NCBI GenBank assembly: GCA_937867335.1
Contig: CALMKX010000238.1
Location: forward strand, 1 to 64,000
Origin: an uncultured Acidobacteriota bacterium
Lineage (GTDB): Bacteria; Acidobacteriota; Thermoanaerobaculia; Multivoradales; SZUA-115
Direction: 5' to 3'
DNA length: 64,000 nt
The translations under genes were made by a program, and so were the position numbers. The notes beneath the pieces are model-generated. The model made no database searches and had not been told where the DNA came from. It was given only the letters and a program-made list of their open reading frames with translations. Within the stretch, counting starts at the first letter, position 1. Every line of letters begins with the position of its first letter. Shown here piece after piece: positions 50,999 through 61,429 of this stretch.

Positions 50999-52429
50999 CT
51001 AGTACAGCTCCACGAAGACACGCTGGCGGCGCTCGGTCTCGTTGCCCGAGGCGTCGCGCGCCCGGATCGACACCACGTTCCATCCTTCCTGAGTGAGCTG
51101 GATGGTCTTGCGGAAGGCACCGTCTGAAGCGACGGCCACCGGCTCCCCGTTGACTTCCACCTGGGCACCCGGCTCCGTCGCACCGCCGAGGATGAAGATA
51201 GTGCCATACGATTCGGGATTCTGCAGCGCCAGGTGCGGCGGTTCCTTGTCGCCGGCATCACCGACTCCGAAAGACGCGACGCGAAACCGGCGCGGCTCGC
51301 TCCACGCCCCCGCCACCCCGGCTCGGTTCACGGCCGCCACTCGCCAGAAGAACGTGCCCTCGCCGCGCAGCCCCAGGGTCGCGCCGGGCCGGGTGCGGTC
51401 CGAGCGGTCGATGATGGTGTCCACGAAGAGGTGGTCCCTCGCCACCTGCAGCGCGTAGCGAGTGGCCCCCGCCACGGGCTCCCAGGCAAAGGCCAGGCGA
51501 TCGGTGTTGGCCAGATTGAGCTGCAGGTTCTCCGGCGGCTGGCTGGGCACGGGCGCGGGTGGCACCTCCTGGGCCTGGGACAGCCCTTTCTGAGCCTGAA
51601 CCACCTGCTCGCGCTGGCCGAGCTGGCGCTGGGTGCCGTCGCTCGCCGCCACGCTGACCTTGCCTTCGAAGGAGACGAAGCGCGCCTCCTTCGAATCGCG
51701 ATCGTAGGAGACCGACGCGAAAGAGTCGCGGTCCACCACGGCTTCGGCGTCCGGGGTGGAAACCCCGCTTTCTTGCCGGCTGGTGTTCAGGTTCACCCAG
51801 CCGTAGTCCATTCGGATGGCCTGCTCTTGTTTTCCCGAGGAGCTCTTGGTCTGGGAAAGGCGGAACAGGGTGTTGGCGCGGATGGTGTACAGAGTGCCGT
51901 TGGCGAACATGATCTCGGCTGAGCCCCGTTCACCGGTGCGCACGTAATCCCCCACGGCCAGCACCAGCCGGCTGCGCGCCGGCTGCCATTCGCCGGTCTC
52001 GCCGCGCCGGAAGCTGACCTCCCCAGCCGCCGAGAGGAACTGGGCCTCGCCCACTTCATCGCCCTTGGCCAGTGCTTCGGTGATCCAGGCGAGAAGGCTG
52101 GTGGCGCTCTGGGCGTCGTCGAGGGCTTGCTGGTGGTTGACCGCCTCGAACTCGCGGCGCGCGTCGTGGAGCTCGCGCCGCGCCTTCTCGAGCTCGTTGG
52201 CGAAGGGTGTCGTCCCCTGGCGGCCGGTGAGCTCCTCCACCTGCGCTTCGCCCTCGAGGATCAGTCGCTCCGCTTCCCGCTGGACGAAGTCACGCTTCCA
52301 GGCGCGGAAAGCGAAGTAGCCCACCACCCCCAGCACGACCAACACCAGGAAGGTGAGGAGTGTGCGAAGGGAGTCGACAGAGATGCTGTACCAGCCGGTA
52401 CGGTTTGGATTGCGCTTAACGCCAGCCAC
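50999..52429 (-). CDS. Membrane-anchored FecR-domain protein
   Basis: The 476-residue protein has one membrane helix (LLTFLVLVVLGVVGYFAF), then a helical stalk (about residues 60-120). A FecR domain follows (VGDYVRTGERGSAEIMFANG, LYTIRANTLFRLSQ), then a fibronectin-type-III-like module (FAWEPVAGATRYALQVARD) and a C-terminal Ig-like module (TEPGAQVEVNGEPVAVASDG). Such multi-domain proteins with outward domains probably bind cell-wall or surface polymer; it is not a TonB signal transducer here. GTG at 52429 has GGAAGG upstream. Its place ahead of mreB hints at a cell-wall role. Confidence 0.85.
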   Translation of the reverse strand: MAGVKRNPNRTGWYSISVDSLRTLLTFLVLVVLGVVGYFAFRAWKRDFVQREAERLILEGEAQVEELTGRQGTTPFANELEKARRELHDARREFEAVNHQQALDDAQSATSLLAWITEALAKGDEVGEAQFLSAAGEVSFRRGETGEWQPARSRLVLAVGDYVRTGERGSAEIMFANGTLYTIRANTLFRLSQTKSSSGKQEQAIRMDYGWVNLNTSRQESGVSTPDAEAVVDRDSFASVSYDRDSKEARFVSFEGKVSVAASDGTQRQLGQREQVVQAQKGLSQAQEVPPAPVPSQPPENLQLNLANTDRLAFAWEPVAGATRYALQVARDHLFVDTIIDRSDRTRPGATLGLRGEGTFFWRVAAVNRAGVAGAWSEPRRFRVASFGVGDAGDKEPPHLALQNPESYGTIFILGGATEPGAQVEVNGEPVAVASDGAFRKTIQLTQEGWNVVSIRARDASGNETERRQRVFVELY

Positions 52430-52544
52430 GGCCCTTCCCCGAGCCGGAGAACGATACCACAAATGCCTGGAATGGAAAGAGTTAGGCGCGTGAGCCGCGC
52501 CCTTGCCGCGGGGCCCCCGCCGAGCCTCCGAGTTGGTTCGCCTC

Positions 52545-52574
52545 TTGTCGGCTTTCTCCTGGTCTTGGTAGAGT
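52545..52574 (+). promoter_or_regulatory. Candidate promoter for ppiD
   Basis: TTGTCG (52545-52550) and TAGAGT (52569-52574) are 18 nt apart, each 4/6 to consensus, 34 nt before the ATG at 52608. Confidence 0.35.
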
Positions 52575-52607
52575 TGCCGGTCCTCGTCGAAAGAGAGAGA
52601 TCATTCC

Positions 52608-54560
52608 ATGCTCCAGCAACTGCGCGATAACTTCCGTCACCTCAAATGGACCCTCTGGTTGGTGGTGGCAGCCTTCCTCATCGGCCTGTGGATTCTGCCC
52701 GATAGCTGCAGTCGCTTGTCGGCTCGCGACGGCGCGGTGGCGCACGTGGGTAGCGACTCTGTCAGCCTGGAAGAGTTCCAGCGGATCTACCGCAACCTGG
52801 TGGAGTCGGCCCGAGCCTCCTTCGGCGAGCGGCTCACTCCCGAGCTCGAAAAGCAGCTCGGGCTCCCGCGGCAGGCCCTCCAGCAACTGATCAACCACAA
52901 GATGCTCGCCCAGGAGGCCCGCCGCATGGGTCTCTCGGTCTCGGACGAGGAGTTGCGCAGGGCGATCCTCGCGATCCCGGCCTTCAAGGACGAGTCCGGC
53001 GCCTTCATCGGCGAGCAGGCCTACCAGGCCACGCTGCGCCGGGCCCAGTTCCCCTCGATCACGGCCTTCGAGAACTCCATGCGCGAGGACTTGCTGGTGG
53101 CCAAGCTGCGCTCGGCGCTCGCGGCCAACGTCTTCGTCTCGGATCAACAGGTGGAAGAGCGCTATCGCCACCAGGTCGAGCGGGCGAAGATCCGCTACGT
53201 CGAGCTGCCCGCCGCGAACTTCGCGAGCGAAATCACGGTCGCCGACGCCGAGCTCGCCCCCTACTTCGAAACCCACAAGGAGGAGTACCGCCGCCCTGAG
53301 CAGCGGCTGGTCTCCTACCTCCTGGTCGACCAGAACAAGCTCCGGGCTTCGCTCGAGGTGCCGGACTCGGATCTCACCGCCTACTACGGGGCCCACAAGG
53401 ACGAATTCACCCAGCAGGAGCAAGTGCGCGCCCGCCACATCCTGCTCAAGGTGGACGACAACCGCACAGATGCCGCTGCGCAGCAGCAGATGGCCGCCCT
53501 GCGCAAGCGCATCGAAGGCGGAGAGGACTTTGCGGCCGTGGCCAAAGAGGCCTCCGAGGACCCCGGCTCCAAGGACCGGGGCGGTGATCTCGGCTTCTTC
53601 GGCCGTGGCCAGATGGTGCCCGAGTTCGAGCAGGCGGCCTTCGGCGGCCAGCCCGGCAAGTTGATCGGCCCGGTGAAGACTTCTTTCGGGTATCACCTGA
53701 TCGAAGTGCTCGGCCGCCGCGAAGGGGGCCTCCGGCCGTTCGAAGAGGTGAAGAACCTGATCCGCGCCCGGGTGCAGAGCGACCGCGCCCAGGGCGACGC
53801 CGAACGCAAGGCGAACGAGCTCGCGGCGAAGATCAAGAAGGATGGCCTGAAGACCGACGATCAGCTCAAGGGCCTGACCACTGGCTCGACCTACCTCTCC
53901 GTGGAAAAGACCAACCCGTTCGGAGCCCAGGATCCGGTGCAGAACGTGGGCCGCATTCCCGAGTTCTCGAAGGCAGCCTTCGCGCTCAAGGCGGGCCAGC
54001 TCTCGGACCCGGTGAAGATCCCTCGCGGCTGGGCCATCCTCCGCCTCGACGAAGTGAAGGCTCCGCGCATTCCCGACCTCGCCGAGGTGAACGTTCAGGT
54101 TCGCCAGGCGTTGCTTCGCCAGAAGCAGGACGAGCGCGTGATGGCCCGGCTCGCCGCCGCACGCCAGGAGTTGGCCAGCGGCAAGAGCTTCGATCAGGTC
54201 GCCGCGGACCTCAAGGTGGAGGCCAAGCAGAGCGAGGAGTTCGGCCACGACCAGCCGATCGGCGCCTTGGGCGTTCTGCCTTCGGTTTCGGAGGCCGCCC
54301 TCAAGATGAACGTCGGCGAGATCGGCCAGCCCGTGGCGGCCCGCACCGGCGGAGTGCTGTTCCAGGTTGCGGATCGCAAGTTCTGGAGCGCGGCAGACTT
54401 CGCCCAGAACAAGGAGGCCACCCGGGAGAGCCTGGAGAACGAGGAAGTGGGCCGGTTGCTTTCCGCCTTGCTCGCCAACCGGCAGCGAGAGCTCGCGCCT
54501 ACCCGAGACCCCGAGTTCGCCAAGCGCTACGGCCTGGCCGAGGCCGAGACTCAGGGCTAG
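52608..54560 (+). CDS. ppiD: Periplasmic chaperone/isomerase PpiD
   Basis: The 650-residue protein has an N-terminal membrane anchor (WTLWLVVAAFLIGLWILP), a SurA-N-like helical chaperone domain (about 40-190), and a parvulin domain (about 265-365: VRARHILLKVDDNRTDAAAQ, ASEDPGSKDRGGDLGFFGRG, GPVKTSFGYHLIEVLGRR). A second, degenerate parvulin-like region follows (about 440-600). It assists folding of outer-membrane and secreted proteins at the Sec exit. ATG at 52608 is the family start. Confidence 0.94.
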   Translation: MLQQLRDNFRHLKWTLWLVVAAFLIGLWILPDSCSRLSARDGAVAHVGSDSVSLEEFQRIYRNLVESARASFGERLTPELEKQLGLPRQALQQLINHKMLAQEARRMGLSVSDEELRRAILAIPAFKDESGAFIGEQAYQATLRRAQFPSITAFENSMREDLLVAKLRSALAANVFVSDQQVEERYRHQVERAKIRYVELPAANFASEITVADAELAPYFETHKEEYRRPEQRLVSYLLVDQNKLRASLEVPDSDLTAYYGAHKDEFTQQEQVRARHILLKVDDNRTDAAAQQQMAALRKRIEGGEDFAAVAKEASEDPGSKDRGGDLGFFGRGQMVPEFEQAAFGGQPGKLIGPVKTSFGYHLIEVLGRREGGLRPFEEVKNLIRARVQSDRAQGDAERKANELAAKIKKDGLKTDDQLKGLTTGSTYLSVEKTNPFGAQDPVQNVGRIPEFSKAAFALKAGQLSDPVKIPRGWAILRLDEVKAPRIPDLAEVNVQVRQALLRQKQDERVMARLAAARQELASGKSFDQVAADLKVEAKQSEEFGHDQPIGALGVLPSVSEAALKMNVGEIGQPVAARTGGVLFQVADRKFWSAADFAQNKEATRESLENEEVGRLLSALLANRQRELAPTRDPEFAKRYGLAEAETQG

Positions 54561-54596
54561 GCCTGAGCCAACCGGCTCGGCCTTGAGCGTGGTTCG

Positions 54597-55187
54597 ATGA
54601 TCGGCTACCTCAAGGGCACCCCTCTCAGCCTACGCCCCGACGGCGTGCTGCTCGACGTCGGCGGCGTGGGCTACACGGTGGCCATTCCCCTCTCCACCTA
54701 CTACGAGATCGAACGCAGCGGCCAGCGCGCGCCGATCGGGCTCTTTGTCCATACCCATCTGCGCGAGGACGAGCTCTCCCTCTACGGTTTCTGGACCGAG
54801 CGGGAGAAATTGTTGTTCGAGAAGCTGATCACCGTTTCGGGAATCGGCCCCCGACTCGCGAGGGTGATTCTCTCGGGCATGGCCCCCGAGGAGCTGGCGG
54901 CGGCGATCCAGTCCGGCGAGGCCGGCCGCCTCACCCGGATCCCCGGCGTGGGCAAGCGGACGGCCGAGCGGCTCGTGGTCGAGCTCCGCGAGCGGCTTGA
55001 CGAGCTTGGCGCGGCTTCGGCGCCTCGTAGCACGGAGGCCGACCGGGATGTGGTATCGGCACTGGTCAATCTGGGATACAAAGCTCCCCTCGCCGAGGCC
55101 GCCGTGGGTGAAGCCCGGCGCGCTTCGCCGGAGGCGGAGTTCCACGAACTCCTGCGCGCGAGCCTGGCTCGCCTCGCTCGGGCGTAG
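54597..55187 (+). CDS. ruvA: Holliday junction DNA helicase subunit RuvA
   Basis: The 196-residue protein begins MIGYLKGTPLSLRPDGVLLD and has the OB fold (GVGYTVAIPLSTYYEI), the HhH repeats (FEKLITVSGIGPRLARVILS and LTRIPGVGKRTAERLVVELR) and the small C-terminal domain III. It binds four-way junctions and loads RuvB. It lies 36 nt after ppiD. ruvC is not in the window. Confidence 0.97.
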   Translation: MIGYLKGTPLSLRPDGVLLDVGGVGYTVAIPLSTYYEIERSGQRAPIGLFVHTHLREDELSLYGFWTEREKLLFEKLITVSGIGPRLARVILSGMAPEELAAAIQSGEAGRLTRIPGVGKRTAERLVVELRERLDELGAASAPRSTEADRDVVSALVNLGYKAPLAEAAVGEARRASPEAEFHELLRASLARLARA

Positions 55188-55307
55188 GAAAAGGGCGACG
55201 AGGCTCCATTCCCGTTCGGGCCTGAACTGCCACCTCGACGCTGGCCTTACCGTCTGCGCTAAGATTGTGGATCTGCTAGTCCCAACACGGGCCGGCTCTC
55301 TTCGACG

Positions 55308-55568
55308 ATGACCACGAGCAAGACGTCCGGTCGGCTCGCTGAGTTCCTCGACTCGGTGCGCCCGCAGATCGAGGAGATCTTCGTGCGCCACAGCGTGCTG
55401 CCCGAGCGCGCTTCGGAGATCCTCTCGGACACTCTGGCGATCCTGGTCTGGCGCTGGGAAGCGATCCGTAACCGCGAGGCCTGGCTGCTGGCGATGATCG
55501 AGCGCAAGGCGCGAGCCTCGGCGACCGACCGACCGGCCCAGCCCTGGGAGGACGACATCGCCACCTGA
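55308..55568 (+). CDS. Orphan sigma-region-2-like small protein
   Basis: The 86-residue protein reads like region 2 of an ECF sigma factor and then stops. [40 protein letters not shown] and [14 protein letters not shown] parallel 'L...I...L...GV...DAEDLLQ...L...W...I..PEAWLL..IRN'. Region 4 is absent, so it cannot be a normal sigma factor; it may bind the polymerase beta' clamp helices as a decoy or be a remnant. It sits between ruvA and ruvB, with 120 and 32 nt gaps. Similar fragments may be conserved in the phylum. Confidence 0.65.
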   Translation: MTTSKTSGRLAEFLDSVRPQIEEIFVRHSVLPERASEILSDTLAILVWRWEAIRNREAWLLAMIERKARASATDRPAQPWEDDIAT

Positions 55569-55600
55569 TTCGCCGCGCGCTGGTAGACTCCGCTCTCGCC

Positions 55601-56626
55601 ATGCCGTCCGAGCACCGTATCCTGTCCTCGCAGCCGCTCGCCGAGGACGTCGGGCTCGAGCAGTCCCTGCGCCCACGCCAGCTCGCCGAGTACGTGGGGC
55701 AAGAGAAGCTGGTGGAGAACCTCAAGGTCTTCATCCAGGCCGCCCGAGCCCGCCAGGAGGTGCTGGACCACGTGCTGCTCTTCGGTCCGCCCGGCCTGGG
55801 CAAGACCACTCTCGCCCACATCATCGCCCGCTCCATGGAGGTGCCGCTCAAGACCACCTCCGGCCCGGTGCTGGAGAAGGCCGGCGACCTGGCGGCGATC
55901 CTCACCAACCTCGCTCCGGGCGAAGTGCTGTTCATCGACGAGATCCACCGCCTGGGCCCGACCGTGGAAGAAGTGCTCTACCCGGCCCTCGAGGACTTCC
56001 ACATCGACCTGATCATCGGTCAGGGGCCGGCGGCCCGCACTCTCCGGCACCCGCTGCCGCGCTTCACCCTGGTGGGCGCTACCACCCGCGCCGGCCTGAT
56101 CACCGCACCGCTGCGGGCCCGCTTCGGCATCGTGCATCGCCTGGACTTTTACCGGCCGGAAGAGCTGCTCAAAATCATCGTGCGCTCGGCCGGCCTCCTG
56201 GGAATCCCGATCGACTCGGCCGGGGCCGCCGAGATCGCCCGGCGCAGCCGCGGCACCCCGCGCATCGCCAACCGCCTGCTGCGTCGGGTTCGGGACTTCG
56301 CGGAAGTGGCCGGCGAGGGCAAGATCGACCTTGGCATGGCGCGCAAAGCCCTTGCTTTGCTCGAGGTGGATGAGCACGGCTTCGACGAACTCGACCGCAA
56401 GATCCTCTCCACGCTGATCGAGCACTACGGCGGCGGGCCGGCCGGCATCCAGGCCCTGGCCGCCACGGTGGGCGAGGATCGCGGCACTCTCGAGGACCTC
56501 TACGAGCCCTTCCTCATCCAGGAAGGCTTTCTCCAGCGCACACCGCGGGGCCGCGTAGCCACCCGGCGCGCCTACGCGCATCTCGGGTACGCGCCGCCGG
56601 CCGGTAGCACAGGGAGCCTTTTTTGA
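55601..56626 (+). CDS. ruvB: Holliday junction helicase motor RuvB
   Basis: The 341-residue AAA+ ATPase has Walker [16 protein letters not shown], Walker [21 protein letters not shown], the sensor region [20 protein letters not shown] with the Arg finger, and the winged helix ([20 protein letters not shown], then [12 protein letters not shown]). It drives branch migration with RuvA. The stop overlaps the next gene start (TTGA). Confidence 0.98.
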   Translation: MPSEHRILSSQPLAEDVGLEQSLRPRQLAEYVGQEKLVENLKVFIQAARARQEVLDHVLLFGPPGLGKTTLAHIIARSMEVPLKTTSGPVLEKAGDLAAILTNLAPGEVLFIDEIHRLGPTVEEVLYPALEDFHIDLIIGQGPAARTLRHPLPRFTLVGATTRAGLITAPLRARFGIVHRLDFYRPEELLKIIVRSAGLLGIPIDSAGAAEIARRSRGTPRIANRLLRRVRDFAEVAGEGKIDLGMARKALALLEVDEHGFDELDRKILSTLIEHYGGGPAGIQALAATVGEDRGTLEDLYEPFLIQEGFLQRTPRGRVATRRAYAHLGYAPPAGSTGSLF

Positions 56627-58713
56627 GCGGTCCGGATCTCTCCGCCCTCTTCTCGCCGCGCTCGGTGGCGGTGATCGGCGCCTCGCGCCGGCGCGACTCG
56701 ATCGGCTTCGCGCTGGTGCGCAACCTGCTCGACGCCGAGTTCTCGGGCACCATCTTCCCGGTGAACCCCCATGCGCAGGTGATCCTCTGCCTCAAATGCT
56801 ACCCGTCGATCTCGGCCGTACCGGACCCGGTGGACCTCGCCGTGGTGGCGGTGCCCAAGGCTTCCGTCCAGGAAGCCGTGGAGGAATGCTTGACCCGGGG
56901 CGTCAAAGGCCTGGTGGTGATCACCGCCGGCTTCGCCGAGACCGGCGAGGAGGGTGCCGAGCGGGAGAATTTGCTGCGCGACACCGTTCGCCAAGCCGGG
57001 GCGCGCATGGTGGGCCCGAACTGCATGGGCATCATCAACACCCACGCCGGCGTGCAGCTCAACGCCACCTTCGCCCCCAACCACGCCCTGCCCGGCGCGC
57101 TGGGCTTCGTGAGCCAGAGCGGCGCCCTCGGCGTGGCGATCCTGAACCTCGCCTCGGACCTCGGCGTGGGGCTCACGCACTTCGTCTCGATGGGCAACAA
57201 GGCGGACGTCTCCGGCAACGACCTCCTCGAGTTCTGGGAGCACGATCCGGAAACCCGCATCATCGGCATGTACCTCGAGTCCTTCGGCAACCCGCGGCGG
57301 TTCATCGAGATCGCCGAGCGGGTCTCCGAGAAGAAGCCGATCCTGCTGGTCAAGTCCGGCCGCACCGCAGAGGGTGCCCGGGCTGCTTCCAGCCACACAG
57401 GAGCTCTCGCCGGGCCCGACGTCACCATCTCGGCTCTGCTCGACCAATGCGGCGTGCTGCGGGCGGACACCATCGACGACCTCTTCGACGCCGCCCGCGC
57501 CTTCGACCGCTGTCCCATGCCGGAAGGGGATCGGGTGGCCATCGTCACCAACGCCGGAGGCCCGGCGATCATGGCCACGGACGCCTGCGTCAACCTCGGG
57601 CTCAAGATGGCCCAGCTCGCACCGGCCACTCGCACAGCCCTCGCCGCCTTCCTGCCGCCCGAGGCGAGCCTCGCCAACCCGGTGGACATGATCGCCTCGG
57701 CCAACGAGGAGAGCTACCGCAAGAGCCTCGAGCTGGTGCTGGCGGATCCCGGCGTAGACATGGTGATGGTGGTGAACGTCACCCCTCTGCTCTCGAACCC
57801 GATGGCCATCTACGACGCCATCGCCGCCGTGGCCACGGCGAGCGCGAAGCCCGTCTTGGCCGTGATCATGGCCACCGATGAGTTCTACGAGGAGATCCAG
57901 CGGCGGCCCGGCCAGCCGCCGGTGTACCGCTTCCCGGAGTCCGCCGCTCGGGCCATGGCCAAGGTGGTGCGCTACGCCGCCTGGCGCCGCCGTCCGCACC
58001 TGCCGCCCCCGGAGCTCGCCCTCGACCACGCGGGGATCCGCGCCATCCTGGATGCGGCGCCGACTGGCTATTTGCCAGGGGTTGAAGCGTTCCGCCTGCT
58101 CGCCTGTGCGGGAATCCCCTGCGTGGGCCTCGAGGCGGCGGCGAGCCCGGAAGAGGCCGTTGCCGTGGCTGCGCGACTGGGCTTCCCCGCGGTGGTCAAG
58201 GCCGAAACGCCCGGCCTGGTCCACAAGACCGAGTTCGGTGCCGTGGCCCTGGACCTCGAGGACGAGGCCGCGGTGCTCGCCGCCTGCCAGAGTATGTCCC
58301 GGCGAGTGACCGAGGCCGGCCTTCCCGAGCCGAGCTACCTGGTGCAGCGCTTCGCCCGCGGCGGCCATGAGGTGATCTTCGGCCTGGCGAGCGACCCTCG
58401 CTTCGGCCCCACGCTGATGTTCGGACTGGGTGGCAAGTACGTCGAGGTGTTCCGGGACGTCCGCTTCGGAGTGCCGCCGCTCTCCGCCTACGACGCCGGC
58501 GAGATGGTGCGAGGCATCCGCGGCATCCGGCTCCTGACCGGCGTCCGCGGCGAGCCCGCAGCCGACCTCGAGCTCCTGCAGGAGATTCTCCTGCGCCTCG
58601 CGACTCTCGCCGACCACTACCCCGAGATCGCCGAACTCGACATCAACCCTTTCCTCACCAGCCCCCCAGGCCAACCCTCCCTCGCCCTCGACGTGCGAGT
58701 GCGCAAGAGCTGA
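56623..58713 (+). CDS. ADP-forming acyl-CoA synthetase (fused alpha/beta)
   Basis: The 696-residue enzyme fuses the CoA-binding/ligase alpha part (about 1-460) and the ATP-grasp beta part (about 470-696). The CoA-binding Rossmann region has [20 protein letters not shown]. The phosphohistidine is His258 in [12 protein letters not shown]. The ATP-grasp part has [20 protein letters not shown]. It interconverts acyl-CoA, ADP and phosphate with acid, CoA and ATP; the acyl specificity (acetate or others) cannot be read from sequence. TTG at 56623 overlaps the ruvB stop; there is no strong ribosome-binding site, so translation is likely coupled. Confidence 0.9.
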   Translation: MSGPDLSALFSPRSVAVIGASRRRDSIGFALVRNLLDAEFSGTIFPVNPHAQVILCLKCYPSISAVPDPVDLAVVAVPKASVQEAVEECLTRGVKGLVVITAGFAETGEEGAERENLLRDTVRQAGARMVGPNCMGIINTHAGVQLNATFAPNHALPGALGFVSQSGALGVAILNLASDLGVGLTHFVSMGNKADVSGNDLLEFWEHDPETRIIGMYLESFGNPRRFIEIAERVSEKKPILLVKSGRTAEGARAASSHTGALAGPDVTISALLDQCGVLRADTIDDLFDAARAFDRCPMPEGDRVAIVTNAGGPAIMATDACVNLGLKMAQLAPATRTALAAFLPPEASLANPVDMIASANEESYRKSLELVLADPGVDMVMVVNVTPLLSNPMAIYDAIAAVATASAKPVLAVIMATDEFYEEIQRRPGQPPVYRFPESAARAMAKVVRYAAWRRRPHLPPPELALDHAGIRAILDAAPTGYLPGVEAFRLLACAGIPCVGLEAAASPEEAVAVAARLGFPAVVKAETPGLVHKTEFGAVALDLEDEAAVLAACQSMSRRVTEAGLPEPSYLVQRFARGGHEVIFGLASDPRFGPTLMFGLGGKYVEVFRDVRFGVPPLSAYDAGEMVRGIRGIRLLTGVRGEPAADLELLQEILLRLATLADHYPEIAELDINPFLTSPPGQPSLALDVRVRKS

Positions 58714-58748
58714 GCCCGATCTCGGCAGGCCGGGTCAGGGTTGCGTCT

Positions 58749-61427
58749 TCAGTTGGCTTTGGCTCGAATCATGGGCCCTTCTTGACCTGGGCCCTCGCCA
58801 GGCCAGCTTGTCGCCTCAACCTCACCCCTGAGCCTCCTCAGTTCTCCAGTCCAGCGACCGAGGCGGATATCGTTGTGAATCTTCTGAGCCGCGGTGAGTG
58901 CTTCGGCTGCCGCTTCTCGATCCCGTCTTTGAAGCGAGAGGCGGCACAATCCCAGGTGCGCCTCGCAGCTAGCCGGCAACATGCCGATCCTCGACGAGAC
59001 TGAGAGGGAACGGTGGAAGTCGCTTTCGGCTGAGTCGAGCTCCCCCAGGAGTGTCAGGAGCCGCGCACGAAGGATCAAGGCTCGGGTTTCCAGCTCCGGC
59101 CTACTCCGCGCCGAAAAGGCAGCGGCCGCCGAGTCGAGACCGGCGAGAGCTTCGCTCAGAAGAGGCCGATACTCGGTTGGGCTCACAGGGGAACCAAGGG
59201 CGAGCCCTAGCCGAGCCCGAGCCCGCACCAGGAGGTGGAGCTCTCCATCCAGCGGCGCCCCGGGGGGCTTGGAGTGCTCCTCCCCCAGTCGGCCCTGCGA
59301 CTCGCTGAGCTCCCGAAGGATGTCCAGGCTGCGCTCTCTTAGCCGGGAGAGAGCGTGGGAAGGCAGCGGAGCGCGCCCGAGCAGTTCGCAGGCCACCTCC
59401 AGCCCTCGGTCCAGTGATACGAGCTCTACCTTCCTTGCGCGAGAAAAGAGCTCCTGTTGATGGCCGAGCGGCAACACGTCGGCCCGGGCGAGCGCCTCGA
59501 CGGCGGGCTCGAGCTCGCCCGCTTGGAGCAAGGCGGCCGCCTCCAGGGAGCGGGCGGTGGCGAGCAGGTTAGGGTCCCCGAGCTCCAGCATCAGCTCGAC
59601 CGCCTCGCGCGCTTCCCCAACCGCTTCCGCTCTGCCCACGAGCAGGCTCGTCTCTGCGAGCCGCAGCGCCGTGTCGATGCTCCTGGTGTCTGGGGCTCCT
59701 CCGACTGCCTTGGCAGGAGCTTTCGCTTTGGCCGCGGCCCACACTTTGTAGGCCGCTTCGAGCCTTCCGGCCCGGCCCAAGAACTCCGCGGTGCTCACCA
59801 AGAGCTGATGCCCTTGAGCTGGCGACAGGCCCGCGTTGGGAGTCTCCCAGGGCCGGTCGAAGAAGCTCGCCAATACCTCGGCCTCCAACTCCAACGAGTG
59901 GTCGAGAGGGAGGTCGCCGCTCGCCAAATAGGGCTTGAGCTTCTTGATGTAGAGCTCGTCGATGGCCCAGTGCACCAAGTGGGCAGCGCGTGCGTGTTTG
60001 GCGGCAGCGCAGACTGTTTCCGCGTCGAGTTCTGTTCGGGCCGGGCCAGGTACTAGAGCTGAGATGTGCTTGAGGACCTTCTCGCAGGCTCCGCGCGAGT
60101 CGGCGGGGCTCTCTTCGGCGAATGCTGCGAGGACGTGTTCTTGGAGCAGCCTCGGGAGGGTAAGTCGGTACGTTGTCAGGCCCACCTGGGAGATGACCTT
60201 CCGGCGGCAGAGCTTCGAGATGGTGAGGTTCCATTGGTCTTGGCTCATCTCGATGACGGCTTCGTTCAGGCCTTTGATTCGCTCGCGACGCCGGATGTCC
60301 TCGATAGACCGCTCCGTAGCGAAGGGGTCGAGCATCGAGGTGATTCGCAACGCCTGGTGCTCAGCCGGTGTCAATCCCTGCGTTGCGGCCAGGCAAAGCT
60401 CCCTCGCCCGCAGGCTCTCCTCGAGATTCTCGGCAATCTCGCGGATCGAGGTCTCGCTCCACCACCTCCAGTCTCTTCCTCTGGCCTCTGCCAGGTAACG
60501 GCCCATAAGACTCAGAGAGTAGGGGTGTCCACCCAGGTGCTTGGCGATGCGATGCGCCGTCGCTTCTGGCACCTCAAGGTTGTAGCGTCGTAGCAGCTCG
60601 GCGGCCTCCCTTGTCCCGAGTTCGGGCAGGGCCAAGACACTCGTCTTGGACGTGCCGAGTTCTTCGAACTCTTGTGTTGGTGACCGAGTGGTGAGCACGA
60701 CCATCGCCTGGCTCTCGCGGGCGACTCTGGAGAGAAAGGTCCTCAGCAGTGGCTGGTCTCGGCTCCGGCTGCCCGCAACGGCTGCTGGCGACTGCAAGGG
60801 CTCGACGGCATCCAGTACTAGCACCGCCTTTCGCCCCTGGAGTACGTCCAAGACCTCTCGGACGAGTTCGCTTCCGCTCAGGCCCTCGAGCGCTGTTTCG
60901 CCCGCCAGTTCCAGCACACTGCGCAAGCAAGCCTGTAGCTCGCCCTCCGGTGACGCATCGCGCGCCCTGCGGAACGTCCAGCCGAGGACCAGCTCTGCTC
61001 CCTTCCAGTCCTCTGCGCCGAGCTCGGCGAGCCACTGGTCAACAAGAGCTGTCTTGCCTATGCCACCGATGCCCGTGACGGCGACGATCCTGACTGCCCC
61101 CTCCTGTAGAGCGCTGTCGAGGTTGCGGAGTTCGCTCAGCCGCCCGACGAGGGGTCTCCCTGGGGCCTCGAGCTCGCCTAGATCCACCTTGGGCCGGGTC
61201 GAGGACTCGCTGACCAGCGAGGCTTGGACTTCGCTATCCGGAATGCCAAGAGCCCGACCCAGGCGAGACAGCGTCGCCGGCTGGAGTCGGTCCAACGTGC
61301 CCGACAGCAGCTTCGAGATCGTCGACTGGGACACGCCCGTCTGGCGTGCGAGCTCGGATTGCGAGAGCTCGTTGTTGATCAGGTGACTCGCTACTGCCTT
61401 GGCCAGGCTGTCGAGAGTGCTCTTCAC
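58749..61427 (-). CDS. XRE-STAND NTPase with TPR-like sensor (NB-ARC-type)
   Basis: The 892-residue protein begins with an XRE helix-turn-helix (ELSQSELARQTGVSQSTISK, about residues 20-40). An NB-ARC-like STAND ATPase follows: Walker A AVTGIGGIGKTALVDQW (about 119-126), Walker B KAVLVLDAVEP (about 200-209), sensor MVVLTTRSP and GGHPYSLSLMG as the GxP motif. A winged-helix region and about 450 residues of TPR-like helices complete it. STAND proteins oligomerise on ligand binding; with an N-terminal DNA-binding domain the output may be transcription, though relatives serve in anti-phage defence. GTG at 61427 lies 2 nt after the stop of the upstream membrane-protein gene, so translation is coupled. 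Confidence 0.85.
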   Translation of the reverse strand: MKSTLDSLAKAVASHLINNELSQSELARQTGVSQSTISKLLSGTLDRLQPATLSRLGRALGIPDSEVQASLVSESSTRPKVDLGELEAPGRPLVGRLSELRNLDSALQEGAVRIVAVTGIGGIGKTALVDQWLAELGAEDWKGAELVLGWTFRRARDASPEGELQACLRSVLELAGETALEGLSGSELVREVLDVLQGRKAVLVLDAVEPLQSPAAVAGSRSRDQPLLRTFLSRVARESQAMVVLTTRSPTQEFEELGTSKTSVLALPELGTREAAELLRRYNLEVPEATAHRIAKHLGGHPYSLSLMGRYLAEARGRDWRWWSETSIREIAENLEESLRARELCLAATQGLTPAEHQALRITSMLDPFATERSIEDIRRRERIKGLNEAVIEMSQDQWNLTISKLCRRKVISQVGLTTYRLTLPRLLQEHVLAAFAEESPADSRGACEKVLKHISALVPGPARTELDAETVCAAAKHARAAHLVHWAIDELYIKKLKPYLASGDLPLDHSLELEAEVLASFFDRPWETPNAGLSPAQGHQLLVSTAEFLGRAGRLEAAYKVWAAAKAKAPAKAVGGAPDTRSIDTALRLAETSLLVGRAEAVGEAREAVELMLELGDPNLLATARSLEAAALLQAGELEPAVEALARADVLPLGHQQELFSRARKVELVSLDRGLEVACELLGRAPLPSHALSRLRERSLDILRELSESQGRLGEEHSKPPGAPLDGELHLLVRARARLGLALGSPVSPTEYRPLLSEALAGLDSAAAAFSARSRPELETRALILRARLLTLLGELDSAESDFHRSLSVSSRIGMLPASCEAHLGLCRLSLQRRDREAAAEALTAAQKIHNDIRLGRWTGELRRLRGEVEATSWPGEGPGQEGPMIRAKAN

Positions 61428-61429
61428 GG

